Positions 56,318-64,000 of a stretch of DNA of 64,000 nucleotides are shown here, one piece after another. Every line of letters starts with the position of its first letter. The stretch's first letter is position 1. Under the pieces are notes generated by a model. That model was given only the letters and a program-made list of their open reading frames with translations, was not told where the DNA came from and made no database searches. A program made the position numbers and the translations under genes. Source of the DNA: Microbacterium sp. NC79 (GTDB lineage: Bacteria > Actinomycetota > Actinomycetes > Actinomycetales > Microbacteriaceae); NCBI RefSeq assembly GCF_019061125.1, contig NZ_JAHQYI010000001.1:1550001-1614000 (forward strand). Direction: 5' to 3'.

Positions 56318-58163
56318 ACTTGTCCTTGGCTTCGACGTCACCAGACAGCGCTGCGATGAAGGCCTCCTGCGGAACCTCCACACGACCAACCATCTTCATG
56401 CGCTTCTTACCTTCCTTCTGCTTCTCCAGAAGTTTGCGCTTACGGCTGATGTCACCGCCGTAGCACTTGGCAAGAACGTCTTTACGGATGGCGCGAATGG
56501 TTTCGCGAGCAATGATGCGGGCGCCAATGGCGGCCTGAATCGGAACCTCGAACTGCTGGCGAGGAATCAGCTTACGAAGTCGCTCGGTCATCAGCGTGCC
56601 GTAGGCGTACGCCTTCTCGCGGTGCACGATCGAGCTAAACGCGTCAACCTTCTCGCCCTGCAACAGAATGTCGACCTTCACGAGGTCAGCTTCCTGCTGG
56701 CCTGCGGGTTCGTAATCGAGCGATGCGTAACCCTGCGTGCGGCTCTTCAGGTGGTCGAAGAAGTCGAACACGATCTCGCCGAGCGGCATCGTGTAGCGCA
56801 GCTCAACACGGTCTTCGGAGAGGTACTCCATGCCAAGCAGCGTCCCACGACGCGATTGGCACAGCTCCATGACTGTTCCGACGTAGTCCTTCGGCAGCAG
56901 GATGCCGACCTTGACGATCGGTTCAGACACCGTCGCCACGCGGCCATCCGGATATTCGCTCGGGTTGGTGACCGTGACGTGCTGGTTGTTGTCTGTGGTG
57001 ACTTCGTACGTCACGCTCGGTGCGGTCGTGATCAGGTCAAGCCCGAACTCGCGCGACAAGCGCTCCGTGATGATTTCAAGGTGCAAAAGACCGAGGAAGC
57101 CACAGCGGAAGCCAAAGCCAAGAGCAACGGAGGTCTCCGGCTCGTACTGCAGTGAGGCGTCAGACAGCTTCAGCTTGTCGAGTGCTTCACGTAGATCTGG
57201 GTAGTCGGAACCATCGATCGGGTAGATACCGGAGAAGACCATCGGCTTCGGGTCAACGTAGCCGTCCAGCGCTTGCTCGGCAGGGCGACGGTGGTTGGTG
57301 ACGGTGTCGCCGACCTTGGAGAGACGAACGTCTTTCACACCGGTGATGAGATAACCCACCTCACCCACCGAGAGACCCTTCGTGGGTGTCGGCTCGGGGC
57401 TCGAAACACCAATCTCGAGGGCCTCGTGCGTGGCACGAGTCGACATCATCTGGATACGCTCGCGCGGTTCCAGACGGCCGTCGATCATGCGCACGTAGGT
57501 GACAACGCCACGGTAGGAGTCGTAAACCGAGTCAAAAATCATGGCGCGGGCGGGCGCGTCTGCGTCGCCCTTGGGCGGCGGGATCTGCTCAACGATGCGG
57601 TCGAGCAACTCTTCAACACCCATACCGGTCTTGCCGCTGACGCGGAGAACGTCTTCAGGCTTACCGCCGATAAGGTTTGCGAGTTCCAGCGCATACTTCT
57701 CGGGGTCGGCCGCGGGCAGGTCAATCTTGTTCAGCACCGGAATGATCGTGAGGTCATTTTCCAGCGCGAGGTACAGGTTCGCGAGCGTCTGCGCCTCAAT
57801 ACCCTGAGCTGCATCCACCAACAGAATCGCACCCTCACAGGCGGCGAGCGAACGCGACACCTCGTATGTGAAGTCGACGTGACCGGGGGTGTCAATCATG
57901 TTCAACGCGTACGTCTGGTTCGCGTCGGCCCACGGCATGCGCACGGCCTGGCTCTTGATCGTGATACCGCGCTCGCGCTCGATATCCATGCGGTCCAGGT
58001 ACTGGGCGCGCATCTCACGGTCAGAGACAACACCGGTGATCGACAGCATGCGGTCAGCAAGGGTCGATTTGCCGTGGTCAATGTGCGCGATGATGCAGAA
58101 GTTGCGGATCTGCTCGGGCGGCGTCGCAGCGGGCTCGAGAGGCTTCAGGGCTCGGGGAGACAT
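56316..58163 (-). CDS. lepA: Elongation factor 4 (LepA)
   Basis: This translational GTPase back-translocates stalled ribosomes. The 615-residue product has G1 [15 protein letters not shown]3 [16 protein letters not shown] and G4 NKID, domains II, III and V, and the LepA-specific basic C-terminal domain ([26 protein letters not shown]). It is the first gene of the minus-strand series. The 283-base gap upstream, towards the nuclease gene, contains no other gene. Confidence 0.97.
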   Translation of the reverse strand: MSPRALKPLEPAATPPEQIRNFCIIAHIDHGKSTLADRMLSITGVVSDREMRAQYLDRMDIERERGITIKSQAVRMPWADANQTYALNMIDTPGHVDFTYEVSRSLAACEGAILLVDAAQGIEAQTLANLYLALENDLTIIPVLNKIDLPAADPEKYALELANLIGGKPEDVLRVSGKTGMGVEELLDRIVEQIPPPKGDADAPARAMIFDSVYDSYRGVVTYVRMIDGRLEPRERIQMMSTRATHEALEIGVSSPEPTPTKGLSVGEVGYLITGVKDVRLSKVGDTVTNHRRPAEQALDGYVDPKPMVFSGIYPIDGSDYPDLREALDKLKLSDASLQYEPETSVALGFGFRCGFLGLLHLEIITERLSREFGLDLITTAPSVTYEVTTDNNQHVTVTNPSEYPDGRVATVSEPIVKVGILLPKDYVGTVMELCQSRRGTLLGMEYLSEDRVELRYTMPLGEIVFDFFDHLKSRTQGYASLDYEPAGQQEADLVKVDILLQGEKVDAFSSIVHREKAYAYGTLMTERLRKLIPRQQFEVPIQAAIGARIIARETIRAIRKDVLAKCYGGDISRKRKLLEKQKEGKKRMKMVGRVEVPQEAFIAALSGDVEAKDK

Positions 58164-58299
58164 ATCTAACAGAGTCTATCTGCCCGCGAGCGTTTCTGCC
58201 GCCTCGAGAGGGTCGGCTCGGCGGGTCGCCCGCACGCTTGGCTGATACCTGCCCAACCAGAATGCCGCGAGCGCGAATCCACCGCGTTACTCCCCCGCC

Positions 58300-58336
58300 G
58301 TTCAAACGCCAGTGAAACGCGGCGCGAACGTTGACT
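58300..58336 (+). promoter_or_regulatory. 11-bp periodic repeats and TTGACT upstream of the secreted nuclease gene
   Basis: Units GTTCAAACGCC, AGTGAAACGCG and GCGCGAACGTT follow at 11-bp steps and end at a TTGACT (-35-like) hexamer. The spacing resembles actinobacterial PHO boxes, but the match to the consensus is weak. Confidence 0.3.
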
Positions 58337-58446
58337 CGCGACACGCGAAGGTGAGAGAACCCTCATGATCAACCTCTTGATTCTGCGGTGCGCGAGGAAG
58401 ACGCTCAAGACATTGTTCCTTCTCGCATCCCCCTTTTGGAGGCACC

Positions 58447-61400
58447 ATGTCGTCCCTCTCTCTCGCGCGCAGGCGAATCATCGCGCCAGCCGCTGTCGTC
58501 GGCCTGTTGGCCGCGTCAGTCGGTCTTACCGCCTTACCGGCATCTGCGGCCGTCTCCGTCGATGCGCCGGTCATCATTAACGAGGTCTACGGCGGAGGCG
58601 GCAACTCCGGCGCCGCCTTTAACCGTGACTTCATCGAACTCATTAACTTCTCCGACGCTGCCGTTGATCTCAGCTCGTGGAGCGTGCAGTACGCCTCAAC
58701 CACCGGCGGCACCTGGCAGGTCACACCGCTCACCGGTATGTCGCTCGGCGCCGGAGAGACTCTGCTCATCGGGCAGGCGACCGGCACCAACACGTCGTTG
58801 CCCGGCTTCGAACCAGACGTGAACGGAACCATTCCGATGAGCGGAACCGGCGGCAAAGTCGCGCTGGTTTCTTCTGCCAGTGCGCTTGCTGGTTCCACTG
58901 GTCTCGCTCAAGCCGAGAGCGTCATTGACTATGTGGGTTGGGGCGCCGCGACAGATTTTGCCGGGGCAGCCGCACCGGCCACGTCGAACGGTGTGAGCAT
59001 TGCGCGCAACGCCGAGGCCATGAACACGGTCAACAATGGGGCTGACTTTGCGACGCAGACGCCGACGCCCCTCCCGCAGGGTGATGTCGAAGGTCCGGTT
59101 GATCCCCCGGAGGAGCAGACCCTGACGATCGCGGAGATTCAGGGTACAGGCGACATTTCTCCCTATGCGGGCGCGACGGTGCGCACGCAGGGTGTTGTCA
59201 CCGCCGCGTATGCCACGGGAGGTTTCAACGGGTACACGATTCAGACACCCGGAACCGGTGGGCTCAGCGATCTCGGCTCCCACCTCGCGTCTGACGCGAT
59301 CTTCGTCTACTCCCCGGCCACCGTCGCCACCGTCGCAATTGGCGACACGGTGGAGGTCGCCGGCGTGGTGTCCGAGCACTTCGGCCTCACCGAGATCACG
59401 GTGGCCGCGGGCAACGTGACGCAGCTTCCGGCCGCGAGCGCGCCGATCGCGATCACAGCGCCGTGGCCTGCTGATGCCAGCACGCGCGAGACTCTGGAGT
59501 CAATGCTTTACCTGCCTGCGGAACCCTTCACCGTCAGCAACACCTACACGACACACCAGTACGGCGAGGTGGGGCTCGCGTGGGGCGGAACCCCACTGCG
59601 CCAGCCGACGGATGTGGCGCCTCCTGGTTCCGCTGAAGCGGTAGCAGTCGCCGCTGACAACGCGGCGCGGGCGGTAACCCTCGACGATGGTGCGTCTACC
59701 AACTACCTGAACGCAGCGAACACCTCACTGGTTCCGGCGTATGTGTCACTGACGGAGCCCATCATGGTCGGAGCCAAGGCGACATTGACGCAACCGCACA
59801 TCGTGGACTTCCGTAATGACGTCTTTAAGCTCAACCCGACCTCACCGCTTCCAGGTGGCGTCGCAGACGGCGTCGACTTCGCCAATAGCCGCCCGGCTGT
59901 GCCCGCCGAGGTCGGTGGCGATGTGTCGGTTGGCTCGTTTAACGTGCTCAACTACTTCACGACCCTCGGCGCCGAGACCGCATCGTGCACGGCCTACACC
60001 GACCGCACCGGCGACGGTGTGACGGTGCGTGGCGGATGTGACCAGCGCGGAGCGTGGGATGGTGCCGACTTCGGGCGTCAGCAGGATAAGATCGTTGCCG
60101 CCATTAATGGGCTCGACGCTGCTGTTGTCGGTCTCATGGAGATTGAGAACTCGGCAGCCCTCGGCGAAGCAACCGATGAGGCGCTGTCGAGCCTTGTTGC
60201 TGCGCTCAACGCTGGTCTCGACACACCGAAGTGGGCGGCCGTTGCTTCGGCGACCAACCTCCCGCCACTGGCAGAGCAAGACGTCATCACGAACGCGATC
60301 ATCTACCAGCCGGCTCTCGTCTCCCCCGTGGGTGCGGCGTCCGCAATCGGTGAGCAGAGCGGCGATGGCGAGGCCTTCGGCAACGCTCGCGAGCCGATCG
60401 CGCAGACGTTTGTTCCAGCTTCAGGCGGAACGCCGTTCACGGTCGTTGTCAACCACTTCAAGTCGAAGGGGTCGGCCGGGCCGTGGCCGGGAGACGCTGA
60501 TGCCGGTGACGGCCAGGGCTCGTCGGTGGAGTCGCGCGTTCGCCAGGCAACGGCGCTGCGTGACTGGGTGGCGACCGACCCGACAGGCAGCGGATCAACC
60601 GATGTGCTGCTCGTTGGTGACTTCAACTCCTATGGGCAGGAAGACCCGCTCCAGGTGCTGTATCAGGCCGGGTTTGTGAACGCTGAGCACCACTACGGTG
60701 TGACCGACTCGACGTACGTGTTCCAGGGTCTTTCTGGCTCACTTGACCACGTGTTGCTGAGCCCTTCGGCGCTGGAGCGGTCAACCGGCGCGACGGTGTG
60801 GGACATCAACGCGGGTGAAGCACTCGCGTTGGAATACAGCCGCTATAACTCGGTCGGCGCTCTCTACCACGAGGCCTCTCCGTACCGTTCCAGCGACCAC
60901 GATCCGGTGCTGGTTGGTCTTGGCGCGGGCCAGGTCGGGTCGAGCACCACGCTGGAGCTGAGCGCATCGTCGGTCACGGCGGGCACCGCGGTCACGGCAA
61001 CAGCCACCGTGACGACGGCAGGCGATAGCAGCGGAACCGTCGAGTTTGTTGTCGACGACGTGGTCGTTGGTAGTGCCCCCACGGTGAACGGCACGGCCTC
61101 CCTCGCTCTGCCTTCGACCCTCAGCGTTGGCAACCACACGATTGTCGCGGTATTCGGTGGTTCCGCCACCGCACTGGCGTCGACGTCTGCTGGGGTCCCC
61201 CTCACGGTGACCGAGGCAGCGCCTGTTGCATCACGCCTGTATTTGGACAGTAACTTCCTCGTGATCAACCGGTTCTTGCCCGCCAAGCTGACGGCATCTG
61301 TCTCAGTGCCTGGTGGTTCCGTTGCCGGCACTGTCTCCTTCTACGCAGGAGACCGACTGCTCGGCACGCAGAATGTGAACGCGCAGGGCACCGCGAAGTT

Positions 61401-61515
61401 CACGGTGACCGAGCGTCTGTCTCGCGGACTGCAGCGCATCACCGCGGTATTCACGCCTGCTGGGTCAGGTGTGACGACGTCGCGCGACACCACGTGGGTG
61501 TTGGTGGTGCGGTAG
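58447..61515 (+). CDS. Secreted ExeM/NucH-type endonuclease with Ig-like repeats
   Basis: The 1022-residue exported protein has a signal peptide (1-35, ending LPASAA), a lamin-tail domain (about 40-200, NEVYGGGGNSGAAFNRDFIEL), an OB-fold-like region (about 225-335) and an endonuclease/exonuclease/phosphatase domain (about 493-827) with MEIEN (563-567), NHFKSK (669-674), GDFNSYG (724-730), LDHVL and SSDHDPV (815-821). Two Ig-like repeats (about 832-1020) follow. It probably degrades extracellular DNA for phosphate or biofilm turnover. GGAGG precedes the ATG. No sortase motif is seen. Confidence 0.93.
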   Translation: MSSLSLARRRIIAPAAVVGLLAASVGLTALPASAAVSVDAPVIINEVYGGGGNSGAAFNRDFIELINFSDAAVDLSSWSVQYASTTGGTWQVTPLTGMSLGAGETLLIGQATGTNTSLPGFEPDVNGTIPMSGTGGKVALVSSASALAGSTGLAQAESVIDYVGWGAATDFAGAAAPATSNGVSIARNAEAMNTVNNGADFATQTPTPLPQGDVEGPVDPPEEQTLTIAEIQGTGDISPYAGATVRTQGVVTAAYATGGFNGYTIQTPGTGGLSDLGSHLASDAIFVYSPATVATVAIGDTVEVAGVVSEHFGLTEITVAAGNVTQLPAASAPIAITAPWPADASTRETLESMLYLPAEPFTVSNTYTTHQYGEVGLAWGGTPLRQPTDVAPPGSAEAVAVAADNAARAVTLDDGASTNYLNAANTSLVPAYVSLTEPIMVGAKATLTQPHIVDFRNDVFKLNPTSPLPGGVADGVDFANSRPAVPAEVGGDVSVGSFNVLNYFTTLGAETASCTAYTDRTGDGVTVRGGCDQRGAWDGADFGRQQDKIVAAINGLDAAVVGLMEIENSAALGEATDEALSSLVAALNAGLDTPKWAAVASATNLPPLAEQDVITNAIIYQPALVSPVGAASAIGEQSGDGEAFGNAREPIAQTFVPASGGTPFTVVVNHFKSKGSAGPWPGDADAGDGQGSSVESRVRQATALRDWVATDPTGSGSTDVLLVGDFNSYGQEDPLQVLYQAGFVNAEHHYGVTDSTYVFQGLSGSLDHVLLSPSALERSTGATVWDINAGEALALEYSRYNSVGALYHEASPYRSSDHDPVLVGLGAGQVGSSTTLELSASSVTAGTAVTATATVTTAGDSSGTVEFVVDDVVVGSAPTVNGTASLALPSTLSVGNHTIVAVFGGSATALASTSAGVPLTVTEAAPVASRLYLDSNFLVINRFLPAKLTASVSVPGGSVAGTVSFYAGDRLLGTQNVNAQGTAKFTVTERLSRGLQRITAVFTPAGSGVTTSRDTTWVLVVR

Positions 61516-61528
61516 CACAGAGCTGGCT

Positions 61529-61578
61529 GACGATTGCCCGTGCGGAGGATGAATGACCTCGCCGCACGGGCAATCGTC
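61529..61578 (+). terminator. Terminator of the secreted nuclease gene
   Basis: A perfect 17-bp stem with a 16-nt loop begins 13 bases after the stop codon and is followed by GTTTTATGG. Confidence 0.92.
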
Positions 61579-61582
61579 GTTT

Positions 61583-61588
61583 TATGGT
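61583..61588 (+). promoter_or_regulatory. -10 box (TATGGT) of a leaderless hydrolase promoter
   Basis: The box lies directly after the nuclease terminator and six bases before the ATG at 61595. Confidence 0.45.
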
Positions 61589-61594
61589 GGACGC

Positions 61595-62377
61595 ATGAGG
61601 GGGCAGACTCCAACGATCGAAGTGGTGCTGGTGCATGGGATCCGCACGTCGGCGACGATGTGGCGTGCGCAAGTGGGATATCTGCAGGAGCTCGGCTATC
61701 GAGTAACCGCCGTTGATTTGCCCGGGCACGGCACGCGCATGGCCGAGACGTTCACGCTGAGCGGTGCGATGGAAACGATTGACACCGCGGTGCGTGCGGC
61801 GGCTTCGCGCGCACACGTGCTTCTCGTCGGACATTCACTCGGTGGGTTGTTGTGTACCGCGTATGTGGGTGCGGGGGATCCTCCCCCGGTCGCGGGCTTC
61901 ATTGCGGCGTCGTGCACCGCGTTTCCGCGTGGCGCGGCGCTCACGACGTACCGGGCTCTGGCCGGCACGTTTAACTCGTTGCCCGATCAGGGAATGTGGC
62001 TCACGAAGCGCATGCTTGCCGCCACACTTCCCGAAGACACCCGCGCGGACTTCGGTGCGGGTGGGTACGCGCTCGCCGCTCAAGACACGGCGTTGCGGAG
62101 CCTTGCCGCGCTTGACCTGCGCTCCGCACTCACCCGCATCATGGTTCCGACCTGGTTTATCAACGGGCAATACGATCAGCTGCGGGTGTCGGAAAAGATC
62201 TTTTCGCGGCTCGTTGCGGGCTCGGAGCTGATTGTCATTCCGCGCGCTACGCATCTGGTCTCGGCCATGCGTCCGGCGGCGTTTAACGCCGCGATGAAAC
62301 TCGCGCTCGTCACGCTGGAGCGCGATCTCGCGGTTGATTCGGCGGCGGGGCAATCGGTGGGGCGAGCTGCGCAGTAG
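61595..62377 (+). CDS. Alpha/beta hydrolase
   Basis: The 260-residue protein has the alpha/beta hydrolase pattern: VVLVHGIRTSATMW (oxyanion loop), VDLPGHGTR, the nucleophile elbow GHSLGG, the Asp region INGQYDQLR and the catalytic His in PRATHLV. The substrate is unknown. The ATG at 61595 lies past the upstream terminator; an earlier in-frame ATG at 61553 is inside that hairpin and is rejected. Confidence 0.9.
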   Translation: MRGQTPTIEVVLVHGIRTSATMWRAQVGYLQELGYRVTAVDLPGHGTRMAETFTLSGAMETIDTAVRAAASRAHVLLVGHSLGGLLCTAYVGAGDPPPVAGFIAASCTAFPRGAALTTYRALAGTFNSLPDQGMWLTKRMLAATLPEDTRADFGAGGYALAAQDTALRSLAALDLRSALTRIMVPTWFINGQYDQLRVSEKIFSRLVAGSELIVIPRATHLVSAMRPAAFNAAMKLALVTLERDLAVDSAAGQSVGRAAQ

Positions 62378-62424
62378 ACCGTGGGGCGAGCGGGCGGGTG
62401 ACGGGTATGCGAACCCGTGCTGCC

Positions 62425-62450
62425 AGCTGGTAGCTGGTAGCTGGTAGCTG
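62425..62450. repeat. Heptanucleotide tandem repeat AGCTGGT
   Basis: Three perfect AGCTGGT units and a partial fourth (AGCTG) lie in the gap between the hydrolase gene and rpsT. The gap (62378-62615) also holds an ACGGGT/ACCCGT hairpin at 62401-62418. Confidence 0.85.
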
Positions 62451-62615
62451 ACGATTTTCTGACACGGTCGCCGTCGAATCGCAGTTGGGCTGGTTTGCTG
62501 GTAGAGTTGGCCATTGGCTTGCGTGTGGGTTTTCCCTCACGTCCGCCGAGCGGCAGCCCTCTCCTTGCCACTTGGCATTTCAAACCGTCCAACTGGAACG
62601 AAAGTCTGACCACAC

Positions 62616-62876
62616 GTGGCAAACATCAAGTCGCAGATCAAGCGCAACAAGACCAACGAGAAGGCTCGCGAGCGCAACAAGGCTGTTAAGTCTGAGCTTC
62701 GCACGGCAATCCGCCGTACCACCGACGCTATTGCTTCGGGTGACAAGGCAGCAGCCGAGTCGGCCCTGAAGCTTGCTTCGAAGAAGCTCGACAAGGCAGT
62801 CAGCAAGGGTGTCATCCACTCGAACCAGGGCGCTAACCGCAAGTCGGCTATCGCCAAGAAGGTTTCGGCACTCTAA
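62616..62876 (+). CDS. rpsT: 30S ribosomal protein S20
   Basis: S20 binds 16S rRNA early in small-subunit assembly. The 86-residue, Lys/Ala-rich helical protein begins [20 protein letters not shown] and ends [15 protein letters not shown]. The start is GTG at 62616, with GGAACGAAAG upstream. A strong terminator follows by 12 bases. Confidence 0.97.
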   Translation: MANIKSQIKRNKTNEKARERNKAVKSELRTAIRRTTDAIASGDKAAAESALKLASKKLDKAVSKGVIHSNQGANRKSAIAKKVSAL

Positions 62877-62888
62877 GCCCAGCTTTTG

Positions 62889-62923
62889 AGAACGCCCGCT
62901 CCCCTCGTGGGGGCGGGCGTTCT
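62889..62923 (+). terminator. Terminator of rpsT
   Basis: AGAACGCCCGC and its complement, with CCCC/GGGG extending the stem, form a hairpin of about 15 bp, 12 bases after the rpsT stop. Confidence 0.9.
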
Positions 62924-63100
62924 GCATTCCCCGGTCCCCTCCCCTGGGTCGCCTTTTCTGCAAAATGCATCGGAACCTGTTGCTGGAGTGACTGGTGAGC
63001 CACATGAGCAAGACATTTCGACATCTCCGATGCATTCCGCAGCACCATCCAACTCAGTTCCGCCCAGCCCAGCTTCACCTCGCTTCACTTCACCCGACCC

Positions 63101-63135
63101 AGCCCAGCCCAGCCCAGCCCAGCCCAGCCCAGCCC
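63101..63135. repeat. Pentanucleotide repeat (AGCCC)x7
   Basis: Seven perfect AGCCC units occur in a gene-free stretch, with related CCCAGCCCAGC at 63063-63073 just upstream. Confidence 0.9.
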
Positions 63136-63269
63136 ATGGTTCCGGCTGCGCGGCGTTATGTCGCACGAAATACGTTATGTCGCGGAAATTCGGGATGTTT
63201 ACGGGAAATGAGGCACGGTGTTGTTGCTTAACGCACCGGTGGCGGCAGAGGACGTCACCTCGACGCGTT

Positions 63270-63553
63270 TCGACTCGGCAACTACGCTGCCACGCTCATC
63301 GACCGACTATTAACCGGGAGTAGGCGGCCTCGCTCAACGGCCAGTGGGTAACCGCCAACCCTGCTCAACGGCGAGCGAGCCCACTCATCGCTCAAGAAAC
63401 GACTTACGGCCCACTTGACGACCGGTGCCAAACCCGCCTGACTCTACGACCGACGGTATTCCGCCTGACTCTTCAAGCGGGACGGCAATCCGCCCGACTC
63501 TCGGTCCGGAGGCAAACGGGCTCGATCAACGAGCGGGTCGGCTAATCGCCGGA
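63270..63553. repeat. Degenerate tandem array with units of about 27-29 bp
   Basis: Successive segments share the pattern GACTC-n-CGA-n-CGGG-n-CGGCAATCCGCC with much variation; clear adjacent units start near 63439, 63466 and 63495. The last one runs over the holA stop codon. No convincing gene is found between 62877 and 63541. Confidence 0.5.
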
Positions 63554-64000
63554 GAGAGTTGTGCGGCGGGTGTGCGGATCCCAGCCGAACGGTGCGCGAG
63601 TGGCGATGACCGTGACGAGACGTTCCAATGCGAAGATCGGGTCTCGTGAGGCGCCCTTCACCTCGGCGTCAGCGCGCGCGGCCGCCTGAATCGCGAGCCC
63701 CAGGGAGAGGTTGCTCCAGCCACGGGCTTCGGTCCGGGCGCGGCGCACTTGCCAATCCTTCATGTTCCATCGGGCGGCAAGAGCCTGGTCACCCTCGTTG
63801 CTGTTCGCAACCCGGGCGATACCGCGAATCTTCATGGCGAACGCCGCGACCATGGGAACCGGATCAACACCTGACGACAGCGCGTGACGGAGCGTGGCGA
63901 GTGCCTGCGGCAGGTTGCCTGCGATGGCAAAGTCGGCGACAGCAAACGCGGTGACCTCAACGCGGCCGCCGTAATACTTTTCGACAATCTCTTCGGTGAT
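63542..64000 (-). CDS. holA: DNA polymerase III subunit delta (C-terminal part)
   Basis: HolA opens the sliding clamp within the clamp loader. The 152 visible residues include ITEEIVEKYYGGRVEVTAFAV, the domain III helices (VAAFAMKIRGIARV, WQVRRARTEARGWS) and the closing IQAAARADAEVKGASRDPIFALERLV pattern. The 5' part lies beyond the window. It converges on rpsT, the usual actinobacterial neighbour. Confidence 0.93.
   Translation of the reverse strand: MTEEIVEKYYGGRVEVTAFAVADFAIAGNLPQALATLRHALSSGVDPVPMVAAFAMKIRGIARVANSNEGDQALAARWNMKDWQVRRARTEARGWSNLSLGLAIQAAARADAEVKGASRDPIFALERLVTVIATRAPFGWDPHTRRTTLSGD

Noticed and set aside
63329-63553. Possible CRISPR array
   Set aside because: The units of about 28 bp are too degenerate, there are no unique spacers between exact repeats, and no cas genes are present.

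Overview
The window is chromosomal DNA of a high-GC actinobacterium, most likely a member of the Microbacteriaceae (Micrococcales). The signs are a homodimeric pyruvate dehydrogenase E1, a glnA1-glnE-glnA2 cluster, polyphosphate glucokinase, a PucR-fabD-fabH-acpP-fabF operon, DUF3145 and DUF4191 proteins, an actinobacterial exonuclease/polymerase, and an hrcA-dnaJ-rsmE-HIT-phoH-ybeY-corC-era block. The species is not identified. I see no prophage, insertion sequence, CRISPR array or integrated island; almost everything is core housekeeping.

Layout. 1-8.4 kb: edge of an unknown gene, DUF4191 and RDD membrane proteins, glnA1, a lipoprotein, glnE and glnA2 (nitrogen assimilation and its control). 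8.5-15.2 kb: ppgK, the 5-oxoprolinase genes pxpA and pxpBC directly after the RNase P RNA gene, and an acetate-type symporter with its DUF485 partner facing a RamA-like GAF/LuxR regulator. 15.2-21.2 kb: an exonuclease/polymerase, a zinc-ribbon coiled-coil protein, a membrane protein, a SatD-family regulator, an aminotransferase, a small membrane protein and tRNA-Val. 21.5-29.1 kb: aceE, a FasR-like PucR regulator and the FAS-II genes, linking acetyl-CoA production to fatty acid synthesis. 29.2-33.8 kb: DUF3145, tRNA-Met, a DMT transporter, def, a lipoprotein, tRNA-Asn and a solitary ABC ATPase. 33.8-46.4 kb: dnaG-dgt-dusB, a glutathione peroxidase-like gene, a DsbA-family protein, a PIG-L deacetylase, uppS-recO, an RNB nuclease, a TRIC channel, and leuA with a leucine leader peptide. 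46.9-58.2 kb: a long minus-strand run era-corC-ybeY-phoH-HIT-rsmE-dnaJ-hrcA-ankyrin-hemW-DUF1990-lepA, with a CIRCE operator at hrcA. 58.4-64 kb: a large secreted ExeM/NucH nuclease, an alpha/beta hydrolase, rpsT, a 0.65 kb repeat-rich gap, and the 3' part of holA.

Signals not explained by the genes. (1) The octamer CGGAACCA / TGGTTCCG occurs, by my manual tally, 59 times in 64 kb. It falls in both orientations, in several reading frames and in intergenic DNA, far above the two or three expected from composition, so it looks like a genome-wide functional word. (2) Two 80-bp intergenic elements 14 kb apart share about four fifths of their bases and have 12-nt terminal inverted repeats, as a MITE- or REP-like family would. 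(3) Many genes start exactly five to seven bases after a TAnnnT box, which indicates widespread leaderless transcription; the DMT transporter and def are driven this way from overlapping divergent promoters. (4) A leucine attenuator precedes leuA, a palindrome overlaps the satD promoter, and a strong hairpin separates acpP from fabF.
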